From contig OX235271.1 of NCBI GenBank assembly GCA_944472155.2, forward strand, positions 65,144,416-65,208,415: 64,000 bases of DNA, in the 5' to 3' direction. The position numbers and the translations under genes were made by a program. This stretch comes from Trichobilharzia szidati. Taxonomy: Eukaryota; Platyhelminthes; Trematoda; Strigeidida; Schistosomatidae. Below, piece after piece: positions 49,201 through 50,396 of the stretch (positions are counted from its first letter, which is position 1; the number at the start of each line of letters is the position of its first letter). A model generated the notes under the pieces. That model did not search any database. It was given only the letters and a program-made list of their open reading frames with translations, and was not told the DNA's origin.

Positions 49201-50396
49201 GACGAAATCTACTTTGAAATTAAACAAAATCTCTACAAAAAACAGGATTTGAATACTGATCTCCTGATCATTCTTAGATACAGAATGGATGTCCTGCAGT
49301 TCTAATGCAAAGTCATGGCTGTTCAGGTCTGTTATGTTTGGTGTGGAGCAGATGGTCATTGGTGACATTAGATGACGGTAAACCCATATGCTACCAGTCG
49401 ACAAACGTTAGAATACATGGGTCGTTGCAATCCAACTTAATGATTGAACTATCAACGAGTTCGCCTCATAAACTGACCGTCCCGGGTTCGATCCCTGATG
49501 CAGTAGTGAGTAGGGGTGCTGGATGGTCCCAAAATAGCATTAAACAACTGCCTGATTCTCTAACTGATATCAATTTAAGACAAAATCTACATACAAAACC
49601 TGTGTTAATCACAAGAAAAGAATAGAAGAAGAGACAATGGATATCTTAAGCATTATTGTTCTTTATGAATGGTTTGATTCTAATGCCGGCTAGTATGAAT
49701 AAAGTGGTTGTACACATTTACCACACTGATTCTCACAAACTCTGCTTTACATTAGGAGCGTAATCGTACACCCTTTGACTGATAACAAGGAATCATAGCT
49801 GTTATATTGCTTATTGCATAATAAATAAGGTGAAATCCCACTACTTAATTCCTGTCAAAAAATCTAAGGAATTCTCTCAATGTAGAGTTCACCATGAACT
49901 TACATGAGTTTGAGAATCATTGAAAACCAGGAACCACTGGTCCCAAACTGGAACAAAACAGATGTCCAGTGCTTTCTGGTTTTCAGCTATTCCCTAACTG
50001 ATGCTATTCACAATCCCCACAAAGTTCATAACCTTAATTATTTCTACTTCAAATTATTACTAATTTCAGCGAAATGTCTCAATTAATCAGTATGGTGAAT
50101 TATACGAGAAAAATATTCCTGAATATCGAAATTTAATCAATTCAGAAAAATCGTGTATTTTACTTGAACCAAATTGGCCAGATCAAAGAATCATCATTTC
50201 ATTGACAATTGAACCAAATAATGAGTCAGTCATAGAAAAAGAAGAAGATTCCAGTAGTCAGAACAATAATGCAAAGTTAACAAATGAACAGATAGAAGAA
50301 ATTGACAATTCTTTATTATTCCCAATCCCTGGTGCATTTAATGCCCGTGAATTGAAACGGATTAACTCAGCATTTCACTGGAAGCAACGGGCATAA
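1..50396 (+). CDS. Ankyrin-repeat protein gene, 13 exons (5' partial)
   Basis: Assembled by reading GT-AG boundaries and carrying phase from exon to exon. Exons: 1-37, 2842-2958, 3495-3716, 7856-8008, 14822-14999, 19138-19670, 22346-22804, 23199-23399, 25393-25578, 34892-35244, 42207-42558, 48343-48563 and 50070-50396. All twelve junctions keep one open frame of 3,339 nt (1,112 residues plus stop). Ankyrin signatures include [11 protein letters not shown] (exons 1-2), [14 protein letters not shown] (exon 6), [14 protein letters not shown] (exon 10) and [13 protein letters not shown] (exon 12). Exon 6 carries a roughly 95-residue acidic, low-complexity insert. No membrane segment or catalytic domain is evident. 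Ankyrin repeats are protein-interaction modules; the partner and cellular site are unknown. The N-terminus lies upstream of the window. I cannot name an orthologue. Confidence 0.8.
38..2841 (+). other. Intron 1 of the ankyrin gene
   Basis: Starts GTGAGT and ends AG at 2840-2841. Apart from the RTE 3' fragment at 990-1354 I recognise nothing in it. The stretches 38-985 and 1355-2840 are AT-rich with no convincing ORF. Confidence 0.5.
990..1354 (+). mobile_element. RTE-like non-LTR retrotransposon, 3' fragment
   Basis: The reading matches the C-terminal end of the RT ORF seen best at 29187-30113: an [24 protein letters not shown] stretch, then VTWRRSC and a final [12 protein letters not shown] end, followed by an AAT-rich tail near 1341. 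Several frame breaks make it a dead, 5'-truncated copy. It lies in host intron 1 in the sense orientation. Confidence 0.7.
2842..2958 (+). CDS. Ankyrin gene exon 2
   Basis: 117 nt, entered in phase 1 (two bases finish a codon) and left in phase 1 at donor GTAAG (2959). Encodes [16 protein letters not shown] followed by [20 protein letters not shown]. The [10 protein letters not shown] piece is the loop and start of an ankyrin repeat. Confidence 0.75.
3174..3440 (-). repeat. Solo LTR, family L, degraded copy A
   Basis: Same sequence as the LTRs at 28097 and 46658, read in reverse. The plus strand runs from TGTACCAGCAGAAGAC to CTCTCACCACA. No clean target duplication is visible, and the 5' end is mutated. 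Sense orientation is set by the TATAAATA and AATAAA boxes of the better copies. It lies in intron 2 of the ankyrin gene. Confidence 0.65.
3495..3716 (+). CDS. Ankyrin gene exon 3
   Basis: 222 nt, acceptor TTTCTTAG and donor GTAAGT, phase 1 to phase 1. Encodes about 73 residues including [20 protein letters not shown] and [19 protein letters not shown]. The helix-turn-helix spacing resembles degenerate ankyrin repeats. Confidence 0.85.
3850..4189 (-). repeat. Solo LTR, family L, copy B
   Basis: 340 bp from TGTAACAACAGAAGAC to CTCTCACCACA on the plus strand, so the LTR itself is read on the minus strand. The flanks (atatt / atatc) are only a near match for a target duplication. It lies in intron 3, 91 bp from an opposite-strand copy. 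Confidence 0.75.
4281..4583 (+). repeat. Solo LTR, family L, copy C, with AGGT duplication
   Basis: 303 bp from TGTGGTGAGAGC to CTTCTGTTGTTACA, ending TG..CA, flanked on both sides by AGGT (4277-4280 and 4584-4587). It contains a TATAAATA box and an AATAAA signal about 50 bp before the 3' end, which sets its orientation. It is inverted relative to copy B, so the two could pair in RNA. A 4-bp duplication suits a Ty3/gypsy-type integrase (inference). Confidence 0.85.
4970..5190 (+). mobile_element. RTE-like fragment, strongly diverged
   Basis: Reads like the last ~70 codons of the RTE ORF: an AANMXRKK-type stretch, then a [13 protein letters not shown] block near 5110-5130 and an end near 5180. 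It abuts an opposite-strand RTE copy at 5207, so the two form a head-to-head RTE junction. Confidence 0.5.
5207..6255 (-). mobile_element. RTE-like non-LTR retrotransposon, 5'-truncated and broken
   Basis: Read on the minus strand it gives the RT C-terminal half: [13 protein letters not shown] (the catalytic box, here LADD instead of FADD), [53 protein letters not shown] and [11 protein letters not shown]. The frame shifts repeatedly, so no protein can be made. Its 3' end on the minus strand has the AAT-rich tail near 5207. It is homologous to 29160-30125. Confidence 0.85.
6256..7250. other. Intron 3 remainder, no gene seen
   Basis: 6256-6320 resembles an RTE 3' tail (GTTCCACTTAGAACTC and an AAT run). 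The rest, to 7250, is AT-rich intron with no recognisable ORF or repeat. Confidence 0.4.
7255..7620. repeat. Hammerhead-SINE relics (family A), two inverted halves
   Basis: 7255-7330 (minus) and 7480-7620 (plus) carry the family signature: an AGTCCCAAG..GACGAAA core followed by AGCTGTCC, a TTTTCAGTG..CTCTAACTGA box and the end AATCCCTGCAAACCAACACTT. The plus half has a CTGAAGA..GAAA core, but its third stem is damaged. Confidence 0.6.
7856..8008 (+). CDS. Ankyrin gene exon 4
   Basis: 153 nt, acceptor AATGTTTTAG and donor GTAAGATA, phase 1 to phase 1. Encodes 50 residues ending [20 protein letters not shown], whose amphipathic helix resembles an ankyrin helix pair. The intron after it holds the chimeric BEL element. 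Confidence 0.85.
8040..8822. other. Intron 4 start: dispersed repeat pieces, no gene
   Basis: 8580-8720 matches 51515-51640 (an ATTTTCAAAAGA..ACTGAACAAAGA..TTTTCGATAA block), a repeat of unknown type. The stretch 8210-8300 contains a CTGATGA..GAAA phrase on the minus strand like those in the inverted-repeat arms at 38 kb. Nothing else is recognised. Confidence 0.45.
8823..9034 (-). mobile_element. Penelope-like element, C-terminal part (separated by BEL insertion)
   Basis: The minus-strand frame reads [20 protein letters not shown] then LLLPWP, the usual C-terminal end of the PLE GIY-YIG reading frame (compare [18 protein letters not shown] at 44351-44722). It is the second half of the copy that continues at 13953-14463. 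The BEL element was inserted at GCTGG between the halves. Confidence 0.8.
9030..9034. repeat. Target-site duplication of the BEL element, left
   Basis: GCTGG, repeated at 13948-13952. Five bases is usual for BEL/Pao elements. Confidence 0.9.
9035..9429 (-). repeat. 3' LTR of the chimeric BEL element
   Basis: 395 bp, TG..CA ends (plus strand TGTAGGATTA to GCGATTAACA), apparently identical to 13553-13947. The ORF stop TAA lies at bases 4-6 of this LTR in the sense direction. The sense strand carries a TATAGA-like tetramer run (GATAGATAGATAGA) at its start. Confidence 0.95.
9424..13488 (-). CDS. Chimeric Gag / alpha-spectrin / DPP3 / BEL-tail protein, 1354 aa
   Basis: One intact frame. Residues 1-90: charged, coiled-coil-like Gag-type start ([20 protein letters not shown]). 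About 92-838: seven successive spectrin repeats like alpha-spectrin repeats 1-7, each with the tryptophan helix ([80 protein letters not shown]). About 846-1238: middle part of dipeptidyl peptidase III ([55 protein letters not shown]). About 1245-1354: BEL/Pao integrase C-terminal tail ([20 protein letters not shown]). The zinc motif HELLGH is HELMGY (1049-1054) and EECRAE is DKCQAE (1106-1111), so peptidase activity is unlikely. No introns interrupt it. The ATG at 13488 is the first in frame after the leader. Confidence 0.9.
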   Translation of the reverse strand: MADKSYETMPSLTPQLGKSNEADFPESNEDKSRYMIELELAKLRIVQKEKEMELERLRQGSRECSCHNKSPYKPSTSHKVAVSLNDESARTISKFLDILKGYQYFKWNADELECWINEKLQTYTNEDFKELSNLQLKKQKYQEFEFEVTVHAETLSALDSTGEEMIGQGYYATDIIKNRLDELHALWKRLMAIFREKSSVINLKLKFVQFLRQVDEILFWIRENETYVTSEDLGQDLEDVETLQKGFNEFTKDLENQESRVEDIYRKADELLKEKFPEDALVIEKFRQVREALERLKDLVRKRQEKLLEAYEIQCFFRDTDKAISWVNEKSIPLSIEDCGRDLASVQALQRKHEALERDLTAPDEKIVRLGDDAKALAQKHPDSQDTIQGKYDELITAWDKLKSQAVDRRGKLEESFKMHRFSADWRDLSIWMNDMKTLMLADDLAKDVVGAEAQVERHKEYTAEINSRAESFDTCMQEGQALLSVGHPCNGDIAAKLSTLERERASLMQLCEERREQLEQCMGLQYFYRDAEQSESWIGKQEALLEIKDVGDSLYSVEALIRKHEDFEKSLLEQEEKMRQLDEFAANLIESNHHAAAQVHEIQEGLQIRRNALKEKAQNRRQRLEDSHRYQMFDRDADEMQSWISRKLKYALDESYKDSTNLQTKMQKHQNFEAEIQANQSRVKDIKKTGQDLLNANHYNSPEIKVKIEQLDETWSHLVNAMGDKKKNLDQASRQQQFARNVDVKLWLNYVEAQIASEDVGRDLNGVMNAQKLHNLLESDVATHRERIDAFKVQADTLAAESHLDAPIIQEEQRQLAQRYHDLKIPLSQRREKLRDALPSDTSLQLEYGDCSELMKLLVDCCKDFKAHSLNQIESEMWHQYAESFTTGSVASPKDAFRLWVKDKNPVVEKYIGFIESYRDPFGVRAGFESFVAVVNRSVSKKFQRLVNNAERLLTSLPWPSTFEEVNFLQPDLTSLDVATFETAGIPVRTNIPNYDDVRQVDGFKNVSLDNVLSVRLEDPKPEFLRNEDKQMYVEHAESSFELKVGLHELMGYSSGKLFLRDCYGKRNFHTKTTEYVINADPVKGWCEAGETYDSKFSNLSSAIDKCQAECVGIYLSDLPLVLEQFGLNTNCAQGDIPDAVYINWLSMIPSVVTSMEFYSPAENADDIGSWCQAHYCAYYAILRVSTEADDSMGRTHKVVGEDNASDLCISLVPKRPLTSARSAIGEFLRKLQYYKGKANAMYGYAFSQHYSQLLPKYLTDLLWHKWLRGYLLMLQTRSKRLDIKHNLQPDDLVLVNSADTQRRLWRKAIVKQMYYDQDGHVRTLCLKTSAQEVEQDIRSVRKVNVVIVRGEC
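9430..9437 (-). other. Polypurine tract of the BEL element
   Basis: Sense GCGGGGAG directly against the 3' LTR, the place where plus-strand priming is expected. It also encodes the last residues of the ORF (RGE). Confidence 0.6.
13476..13552 (-). repeat. Three tandem 25-bp units in the BEL leader, including the start codon
   Basis: Units at 13476-13500, 13501-13525 and 13526-13550, each in sense GTTTCGAACA..AGACRAAA. The unit nearest the ORF has mutated to contain the ATG. They occupy the place of the primer-binding site; no classic TGG-starting site follows the 5' LTR. GTTTCGAAC resembles the complement of a tRNA T-arm. Confidence 0.75.
13553..13947 (-). repeat. 5' LTR of the chimeric BEL element
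   Basis: 395 bp, same sequence as 9035-9429 by direct reading. It begins TGTTAATCGCG in the sense direction and ends ATCCTACA. It would drive sense transcription away from the host gene direction. Confidence 0.95.
13948..14463 (-). mobile_element. Penelope-like element: linker and GIY-YIG part, frameshifted
   Basis: The minus-strand ORF 14458-14003 contains the PLE linker ([31 protein letters not shown]) and the nuclease start [15 protein letters not shown] (the GIY-YIG pair, here IYQ..YIG). A one-base shift near 14035 puts the rest (a REHL..WLSKG stretch, then ILDHLVQT) in another frame. The copy continues at 9034-8823 across the BEL insertion. The first five bases (13948-13952) are the right GCTGG duplication. 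Confidence 0.85.
14540..14640 (-). repeat. Sm-alpha-like hammerhead SINE fragment
   Basis: The minus strand reads GAGTCCCAAATAGGACGAAA followed by TAAGCATCCTAGATTTC, the second stem-loop, GAAA box and third stem of the Sm-alpha hammerhead. The core is TTGAGGA instead of CTGATGA, so it should not self-cleave. Confidence 0.6.
14822..14999 (+). CDS. Ankyrin gene exon 5
   Basis: 178 nt, acceptor TTATCTTTCAG and donor GTAAGTTT, phase 1 to phase 2. Encodes [20 protein letters not shown], then [16 protein letters not shown] and [12 protein letters not shown]. Confidence 0.85.
15215..15500 (+). repeat. tRNA-like/hammerhead unit (family B), diverged monomer
   Basis: Holds the family order: CAGTCTGCACC, TCCTACAGGAGGTCA, a tRNA-like A box (ATAGCTAAGCGGTAGC) and B box (GGTTCAAGTT), then CTGACTGTTGAGTGCCAATTAGCAC, AAAACGTAGGTC and CAAG. 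The hammerhead core is interrupted. Confidence 0.65.
15500..15990. other. Intron 5 stretch, nothing recognised
   Basis: AT-rich sequence; no ORF, repeat match inside the window or structural motif stands out. Confidence 0.3.
16015..16232 (+). pseudogene. PLE-type GIY-YIG tail relic
   Basis: The frame reads [20 protein letters not shown], then [10 protein letters not shown] and [12 protein letters not shown], which follows the pattern of the C-terminal half of GIY-YIG PLE proteins (a lone HxxxxxH-type block followed by a W-D-x-hydrophobic strand). It differs from the other PLE copies here, so it belongs to another lineage. No RT part is attached. Confidence 0.4.
16240..16780. other. Intron 5 stretch, nothing recognised
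   Basis: AT-rich, no supported feature. Confidence 0.3.
16796..17587 (-). pseudogene. Gypsy-like Gag, broken by three in-frame stops
   Basis: One minus-strand frame starts at ATG 17587 and runs to the stop near 16799, interrupted by three stop codons (the first at 17291-17293, the last just before 17014). Recognisable parts are a retroviral-type capsid helix region ([47 protein letters not shown]). It resembles Ty3/gypsy Gag; there is no zinc knuckle or pol after it. It lies in host intron 5, antisense. Confidence 0.65.
17592..17750 (-). promoter_or_regulatory. Possible short LTR or leader of the Gag relic
   Basis: The minus strand runs TGTAGTGGGGCAAATT to GTTCTATTACA, TG..CA, 4 nt before the Gag ATG, with a TTGTATATAA box. 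There is no partner copy or target duplication, so this is a weak guess; it could equally be the untranslated leader. Confidence 0.25.
18085..18200 (-). mobile_element. PLE C-terminal scrap
   Basis: The minus strand reads [19 protein letters not shown] then VQPLSLQGP, matching the PLE ends at 8823-9034 and 44351-44722. It is about 35 codons long. Confidence 0.6.
18460..18690 (-). repeat. tRNA-like SINE (family C) with RTE-type 3' tail
   Basis: The minus strand starts with a tRNA-like head (AGTGGCACGGCGGTAGAATG, then GATTTCGATCCCC) and ends near 18475 with GAAGCCCTATGATCCACTGG, the same tail as the RTE elements. About 230 bp. Confidence 0.75.
19138..19670 (+). CDS. Ankyrin gene exon 6, acidic insert
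   Basis: 533 nt, acceptor TTCATCCAG, phase 2 to phase 1, donor GTAATT at 19671. Starts [20 protein letters not shown], then an ankyrin repeat ([20 protein letters not shown]). Next comes about 95 residues rich in Glu, Asp, Ser and Thr, then [19 protein letters not shown] and [11 protein letters not shown]. The acidic part is probably disordered. The donor is weaker than the others, but the phase into exon 7 is right. Confidence 0.85.
19671..21240. other. Intron 6 first part, one SINE relic
   Basis: 20260-20400 carries a degraded hammerhead-SINE half (GAGGAGTCTCAAACTACGAC, GGAAAAGTG, CAGTATTCAG). 21120-21240 resembles the arm of the 26.3-kb foldback in degraded form. The rest is AT-rich with nothing recognised. 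Confidence 0.4.
21240..21490 (+). repeat. Sm-alpha-like SINE, degraded
   Basis: Contains a Sm-alpha-type body (AACGCCAGGAGCCTAGTAGA region), then a hammerhead remnant (CCACCTGACAAGTTACAAAT, AGGACGAAATTCATGTCATA). The core is lost. Confidence 0.5.
21655..22260 (+). repeat. Tandem tRNA-like/hammerhead units (family B), about 1.7 units
   Basis: Two hammerhead-like sites, 21834-21876 and 22174-22223, lie 347 bp apart measured at the expected cleavage base (21869 and 22216). Between them is one full unit: GGCTTCCTGCC, CCACCTAGAATGGTGG, CAGTCTGCACC, TCCTACAGGAGGTCA, then a tRNA-like A box and B box (GGTTCGAATC). Both cores read CTGACTGGTGA, a 4-nt insertion in CTGATGA, so they should be inactive. 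Confidence 0.75.
22346..22804 (+). CDS. Ankyrin gene exon 7
   Basis: 459 nt, acceptor TTAATTTTAG and donor GTGAGTAC, phase 1 to phase 1. The largest contiguous coding block apart from exon 6: [19 protein letters not shown], later [32 protein letters not shown] and [17 protein letters not shown]. The last piece looks like an ankyrin helix pair. Confidence 0.9.
22850..23045 (+). repeat. Diverged family-B-like SINE in intron 7
   Basis: AGCTCACTGGTAATCCA and GGGTTCATATCTCCAAGAGG (A and B boxes), then TCCTTCAAAGATGTAGATAT and a CTTTCCTATTGATTACCTTC end parallel the family-B order. The ribozyme part is gone. Confidence 0.45.
23199..23399 (+). CDS. Ankyrin gene exon 8
   Basis: 201 nt, acceptor TTTGTCTACAG and donor GTACGT, phase 1 to phase 1. 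Encodes [40 protein letters not shown] and a [10 protein letters not shown] end. Confidence 0.85.
23925..25047 (+). mobile_element. PLE copy between inverted terminal repeats
   Basis: Outer arms are inverted: 23925-24220 (interrupted by a SINE) and 24944-25047 share ATTAGAACAAGACATATAAG, GAACAATATTG and AGATCTTCTTCAGGCTTTAC. Inside, 24283-24560 encodes a PLE nuclease region ([44 protein letters not shown]) with a stop codon replacing the Arg after YVG, then LCMQK and LLPLSLPWP. It is dead. Inverted arms with a PLE core fit known PLE pseudo-LTR layouts. Confidence 0.75.
23962..24144 (-). repeat. Hammerhead-SINE half (family A) with 14-bp duplication
   Basis: Inserted in the left arm of the PLE; flanked by GAACAATATTGTTT at 23948-23961 and 24145-24158. 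Its ends fold back on each other (ACAGGATTTCATCATAAGC against its inverse near 24110). The minus strand has AGTCTCAAACTAGGACGAAA, but the core is CCAAAGA. Confidence 0.75.
25310..25332. repeat. TA microsatellite
   Basis: Run of TA dinucleotides in intron 8. Confidence 0.8.
25393..25578 (+). CDS. Ankyrin gene exon 9
   Basis: 186 nt, acceptor TATAAAAAG and donor GTTAGT, phase 1 to phase 1. Encodes [20 protein letters not shown] and [32 protein letters not shown] is the second helix and loop of an ankyrin repeat. The acceptor is purine-rich, yet frame and homology fit. Confidence 0.8.
26090..26325 (-). repeat. Sm-alpha SINE copy
   Basis: The minus strand has a tRNA-like head (AAGTGGTCTAGTGGATAACG, then GTTTGAAACTATGGGC), then GGTCCAAAATAGGACGAAAT and GCGCATCCTGGATTC, the Sm-alpha hammerhead stems. 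The core is CTGCTGG instead of CTGATGA, so cleavage should be lost. This is the clearest Sm-alpha body here and a main reason to call the DNA schistosome-like. Confidence 0.75.
26327..26590. repeat. Foldback element (MITE-like), ~107-bp arms
   Basis: Arms 26327-26433 and 26483-26590 are near-perfect inverted copies (AGATTTTCCC, GATTGATTGGACC, GTCTCAGGTTGACATGTCGG, GACGATGTCTGGG) around a 49-bp centre. A single arm recurs at 39800-39870 and degraded arms near 21130 and 53030. No ORF. Confidence 0.8.
26858..27095 (+). repeat. tRNA-like SINE (family C), best copy
   Basis: Head reads like a tRNA: GTGGCATAGCGGTTAGGACG (A box), CCGGGGTTCGATCCCCGG (intact T-arm and B box). Body then GCTAAGCCAGAAGTAATGC and GCTTGAAGCCCTATGTTCCA, CTGGGGAAC and an A-rich end. 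The final ~25 bp equal the 3' end of the RTE elements. Confidence 0.85.
27290..28096 (+). mobile_element. PLE copy with RT YMDD box and nuclease end
   Basis: A frame near 27360 reads [24 protein letters not shown] is the RT catalytic box. Then [21 protein letters not shown] and [13 protein letters not shown] thumb-region pieces, [20 protein letters not shown] (linker) and finally [17 protein letters not shown], the nuclease C-terminus. Frames shift several times. It ends abruptly at a solo LTR (28097). Confidence 0.8.
28097..28439 (+). repeat. Solo LTR, family L, copy D, with ACAG duplication
   Basis: 343 bp, TGTGGTGAGA to TTTGTCGTTACA, flanked by ACAG at 28093-28096 and 28440-28443. It carries TATAAATA and CAATAAAC signals. 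It inserted in the tail of the PLE copy, so it is younger than that copy. Confidence 0.9.
28640..29004 (+). other. Unassigned open frames in intron 9
   Basis: Two overlapping frames: 28649-28849 (hydrophobic: [34 protein letters not shown]) and 28795-29004 ([39 protein letters not shown], stop). Neither fits the phase of the ankyrin exons on either side. Could be a relic coding piece, an alternative last exon, or chance in AT-rich DNA. Confidence 0.25.
29160..30125 (-). mobile_element. RTE-like retrotransposon, RT C-terminal half, ORF intact over 308 aa
   Basis: Minus-strand ORF 30113-29187. It begins at the RT motif [13 protein letters not shown], has the catalytic FADD (about residues 49-52), the [13 protein letters not shown] [13 protein letters not shown] block, [52 protein letters not shown] and ends EALCSSRN, then an AAT-rich tail at 29168-29185. 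It is 5'-truncated (no endonuclease, no RT fingers) and has a small deletion after WIGH. This is the least damaged copy of the family in the window. Confidence 0.9.
30395..30900 (-). mobile_element. RTE-like fragment, old
   Basis: The tail block (plus strand GGAAACAAAGGGCCTCAGCA) and the motif order of the 29-kb copy persist, with many changes and no frame. Confidence 0.5.
31320..31700 (-). mobile_element. Non-LTR element (family N), 3' end
   Basis: Matches 57895-58265 almost throughout (TGACTGGTT..AACTTTGCACAGATG, TTCGAGCTGCCA, CATTGAGAACG, CCATATCACCA). The last part equals the 3' end of the family-N ORF at 52780-52850 (a [14 protein letters not shown] stretch). Confidence 0.65.
32055..32930 (-). 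mobile_element. RTE-like fragment, diverged
   Basis: The minus strand retains [15 protein letters not shown], [10 protein letters not shown] and tail-like blocks at 32075-32110 in the same order as the 29-kb copy. Multiple stops. Confidence 0.7.
33090..33480 (-). mobile_element. PLE nuclease region, decayed
   Basis: The minus strand reads a [20 protein letters not shown] stretch (YIG changed to YIR), WLSKG, a stop, [20 protein letters not shown], then [14 protein letters not shown] and LPLPWAS. That is the PLE GIY-YIG domain in order, with two stops. Confidence 0.7.
34030..34560. repeat. Two hammerhead SINEs (family A) head to head
   Basis: 34030-34270 on the minus strand and 34330-34560 on the plus strand. 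Each has a tRNA-like part (TGGTATACGAGC, GGTTCGAACCC), then TCCCAAACTA..GATGAAA, AGCTGTCCAGTACTCC, a TTTTCA.TGGTTCTCTAACTG box and ATCAATCCGTGATCAACTCG. Cores are CCGATGA and GCGATGA, one base off CTGATGA. Together they form a long hairpin. Confidence 0.75.
34892..35244 (+). CDS. Ankyrin gene exon 10
   Basis: 353 nt, acceptor TTCTTTTCGTAG and donor GTATGA, phase 1 to phase 0. Encodes [19 protein letters not shown], then an ankyrin block ([20 protein letters not shown]) and [20 protein letters not shown]. The exon is separated from exon 9 by a 9.3-kb intron. Confidence 0.9.
35611..35771. repeat. Hairpin, ~66-bp inverted arms
   Basis: Arms 35611-35677 and 35706-35771 (GTATAATTCCATTG and AAAATTTATTTTGAT against their inverse) with a 28-nt loop. 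Possibly a small foldback element; no ORF. Confidence 0.7.
35855..35990. repeat. Degenerate CCCTAA-rich tract
   Basis: Several AACCCTAAC or ACCCTAA blocks and partial CCTAA units within about 130 bp. Resembles the TTAGGG-type telomere unit, but is interrupted. A G-strand counterpart is near 40060-40115. Confidence 0.5.
36230..36470 (-). repeat. Hammerhead-SINE relic
   Basis: The minus strand reads TTGAAGAGTCCCAAGTTGGG then ACGAGACAG, the second stem-loop and damaged GAAA box of the SINE hammerhead. Confidence 0.5.
36540..36790 (+). repeat. tRNA-like SINE (family C)
   Basis: GTTCATTGGTAGAATGCTAG, CCGACCATGC, a degraded B box (GGGTTTGAATTTC) and a tail TTGAAGTTCTATGTTCCACT as in RTE ends. Confidence 0.65.
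36895..36913. repeat. CA microsatellite
   Basis: Run of CA dinucleotides. Confidence 0.8.
37735..37975 (-). repeat. tRNA-like SINE (family C)
   Basis: The minus strand has GGTGGCATATTGGTTAGGAC (A box), GAGGTTCGATCCCC (B box) and the RTE-type tail GAAGCCCTGTGTTCCACTGG at 37750-37770. Confidence 0.8.
38063..38762. mobile_element. 700-bp foldback with 13-bp direct repeats
   Basis: Arms 38083-38239 and 38611-38767 are inverted and about 88% alike by eye. GAAATACGGTTTC at 38050-38062 and 38763-38775 looks like a target duplication. The centre has TTACCAAGGCAGTGAGA and a CACT..TCTGTNTGC..A block that recurs in the centre of the 45-kb palindrome. Confidence 0.65.
39183..39420 (-). repeat. Hammerhead SINE (family A)
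   Basis: The minus strand has a tRNA-like part (CAGTGGCTCAATGGTCTACG, GGTTCAAACCC), then ACCAAACTAGGACGAAGCAG and CTGTCCTGTACTTCC. The core has lost CTGATGA. Confidence 0.7.
39800..39870 (+). repeat. Single arm of the 26.3-kb foldback family
   Basis: AGATTTTCCCGTCGATTGAT through GTCTCAGGTTGACATGTCGG equals the left arm at 26340-26395. Confidence 0.75.
40200..40252. repeat. TA microsatellite
   Basis: TA-rich run, slightly interrupted. Confidence 0.8.
40525..40885 (-). mobile_element. RTE-like 3' fragment
   Basis: Starts (minus-strand end) at the AGGAACATAGGGCTTCAGCC tail and follows the 29-kb copy (TTCACCTGGCTCCA, CCCATTCGGGTTCCGCTCGA) up to about codon 220. Confidence 0.8.
41390..42040. 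repeat. Mixed SINE relics
   Basis: 41390-41500 (family-A end CAGTGATTCTCTAACTGA), 41745-41840 (minus, family-C head: TGTGGCACAGTGGTTAAGAC, GGGGTCCGATCCCC) and 41880-42030 (family A: AGTTCCAAATAAGGAC and CAGTACTCC). Each is partial. Confidence 0.5.
42207..42558 (+). CDS. Ankyrin gene exon 11
   Basis: 352 nt, acceptor TTCTTTTAAG and donor GTAAGTG, phase 0 to phase 1. Encodes [38 protein letters not shown] and [36 protein letters not shown] has ankyrin-like spacing. Confidence 0.9.
43025..43380 (+). mobile_element. RTE-like 3' fragment
   Basis: Plus strand: [59 protein letters not shown], then [11 protein letters not shown] and an AAT-rich tail (43363-43378). Two frames are used. Confidence 0.8.
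43995..44215 (+). repeat. Hammerhead SINE (family A), full length
   Basis: GGTCCCAGTGGCTGAATGGT (A box) and GGGTTCGAATCCC (B box), then CCGATGATTCCCAAACTAGG, ATGAAACAG and GTCCAGTACTCC, ending GATCAACTCGTAAAAAATAG. One core base is changed (CCGATGA). Confidence 0.8.
44345..44735 (-). mobile_element. PLE nuclease domain, uninterrupted over 123 aa
   Basis: Minus-strand ORF 44722-44351: [20 protein letters not shown] (the GIY-YIG core with the arginine kept), [40 protein letters not shown] and [19 protein letters not shown]. The catalytic Tyr, Tyr and Arg are present. There is no RT part; the fragment stops near 44735. Confidence 0.85.
45122..46182. repeat. Perfect-looking palindrome: 400-bp arms, 261-bp centre
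   Basis: Left arm 45122-45521 and right arm 45783-46182 are reverse complements, with no mismatch found on reading; even the chance 68-codon ORF is identical in both. The centre contains TTACCAAGGCAGTGAGA and its partial inverse, shared with the centre of the 38-kb foldback. Ends read AAACTTGAACAAAGAG. No clear target duplication. Confidence 0.85.
46658..47010 (+). repeat. Solo LTR, family L, copy E, with ATAC duplication
   Basis: 353 bp, TGTGGTGGAAGC to CTTCTGTCGTTACA, flanked by ATAC at 46654-46657 and 47011-47014. It has TATAAATA and CAATAAACGG. Host intron 11, sense. Confidence 0.9.
47011..48342. other. Intron 11 last part, nothing recognised
   Basis: 1.3 kb of AT-rich DNA with only short chance ORFs before the exon-12 acceptor. 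Confidence 0.35.
48343..48563 (+). CDS. Ankyrin gene exon 12, clearest ankyrin repeats
   Basis: 221 nt, acceptor TTTCACTTTAG and donor GTAAGTTT, phase 1 to phase 0. Encodes [34 protein letters not shown] and [20 protein letters not shown]: two near-canonical repeats with LLHLA and TPLHYA helices. Confidence 0.95.
49195..49600. repeat. Hammerhead-SINE relics (family A) in inverted halves
   Basis: The plus half at 49400-49590 has a tRNA-like part (ATCAACGAGTTCGCC, GGGTTCGATCCC) and GGTCCCAAAATAGCATTAAA. The minus half at 49195-49300 has only the end box. Ribozyme core lost. A further scrap is at 49895-50010. Confidence 0.5.
50070..50396 (+). CDS. Ankyrin gene exon 13 (last)
   Basis: 327 nt, acceptor ACTAATTTCAG, phase 0, ending TAA at 50394-50396. 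Encodes [36 protein letters not shown], an acidic Asn-rich stretch and [19 protein letters not shown]. The C-terminus has no repeat or sorting signal I recognise. No AATAAA lies in the next 250 bp, so the poly(A) signal is a variant or further away. Confidence 0.9.
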   Translation, partial: RNVSINQYGELYEKNIPEYRNLINSEKSCILLEPNWPDQRIIISLTIEPNNESVIEKEEDSSSQNNNAKLTNEQIEEIDNSLLFPIPGAFNARELKRINSAFHWKQRA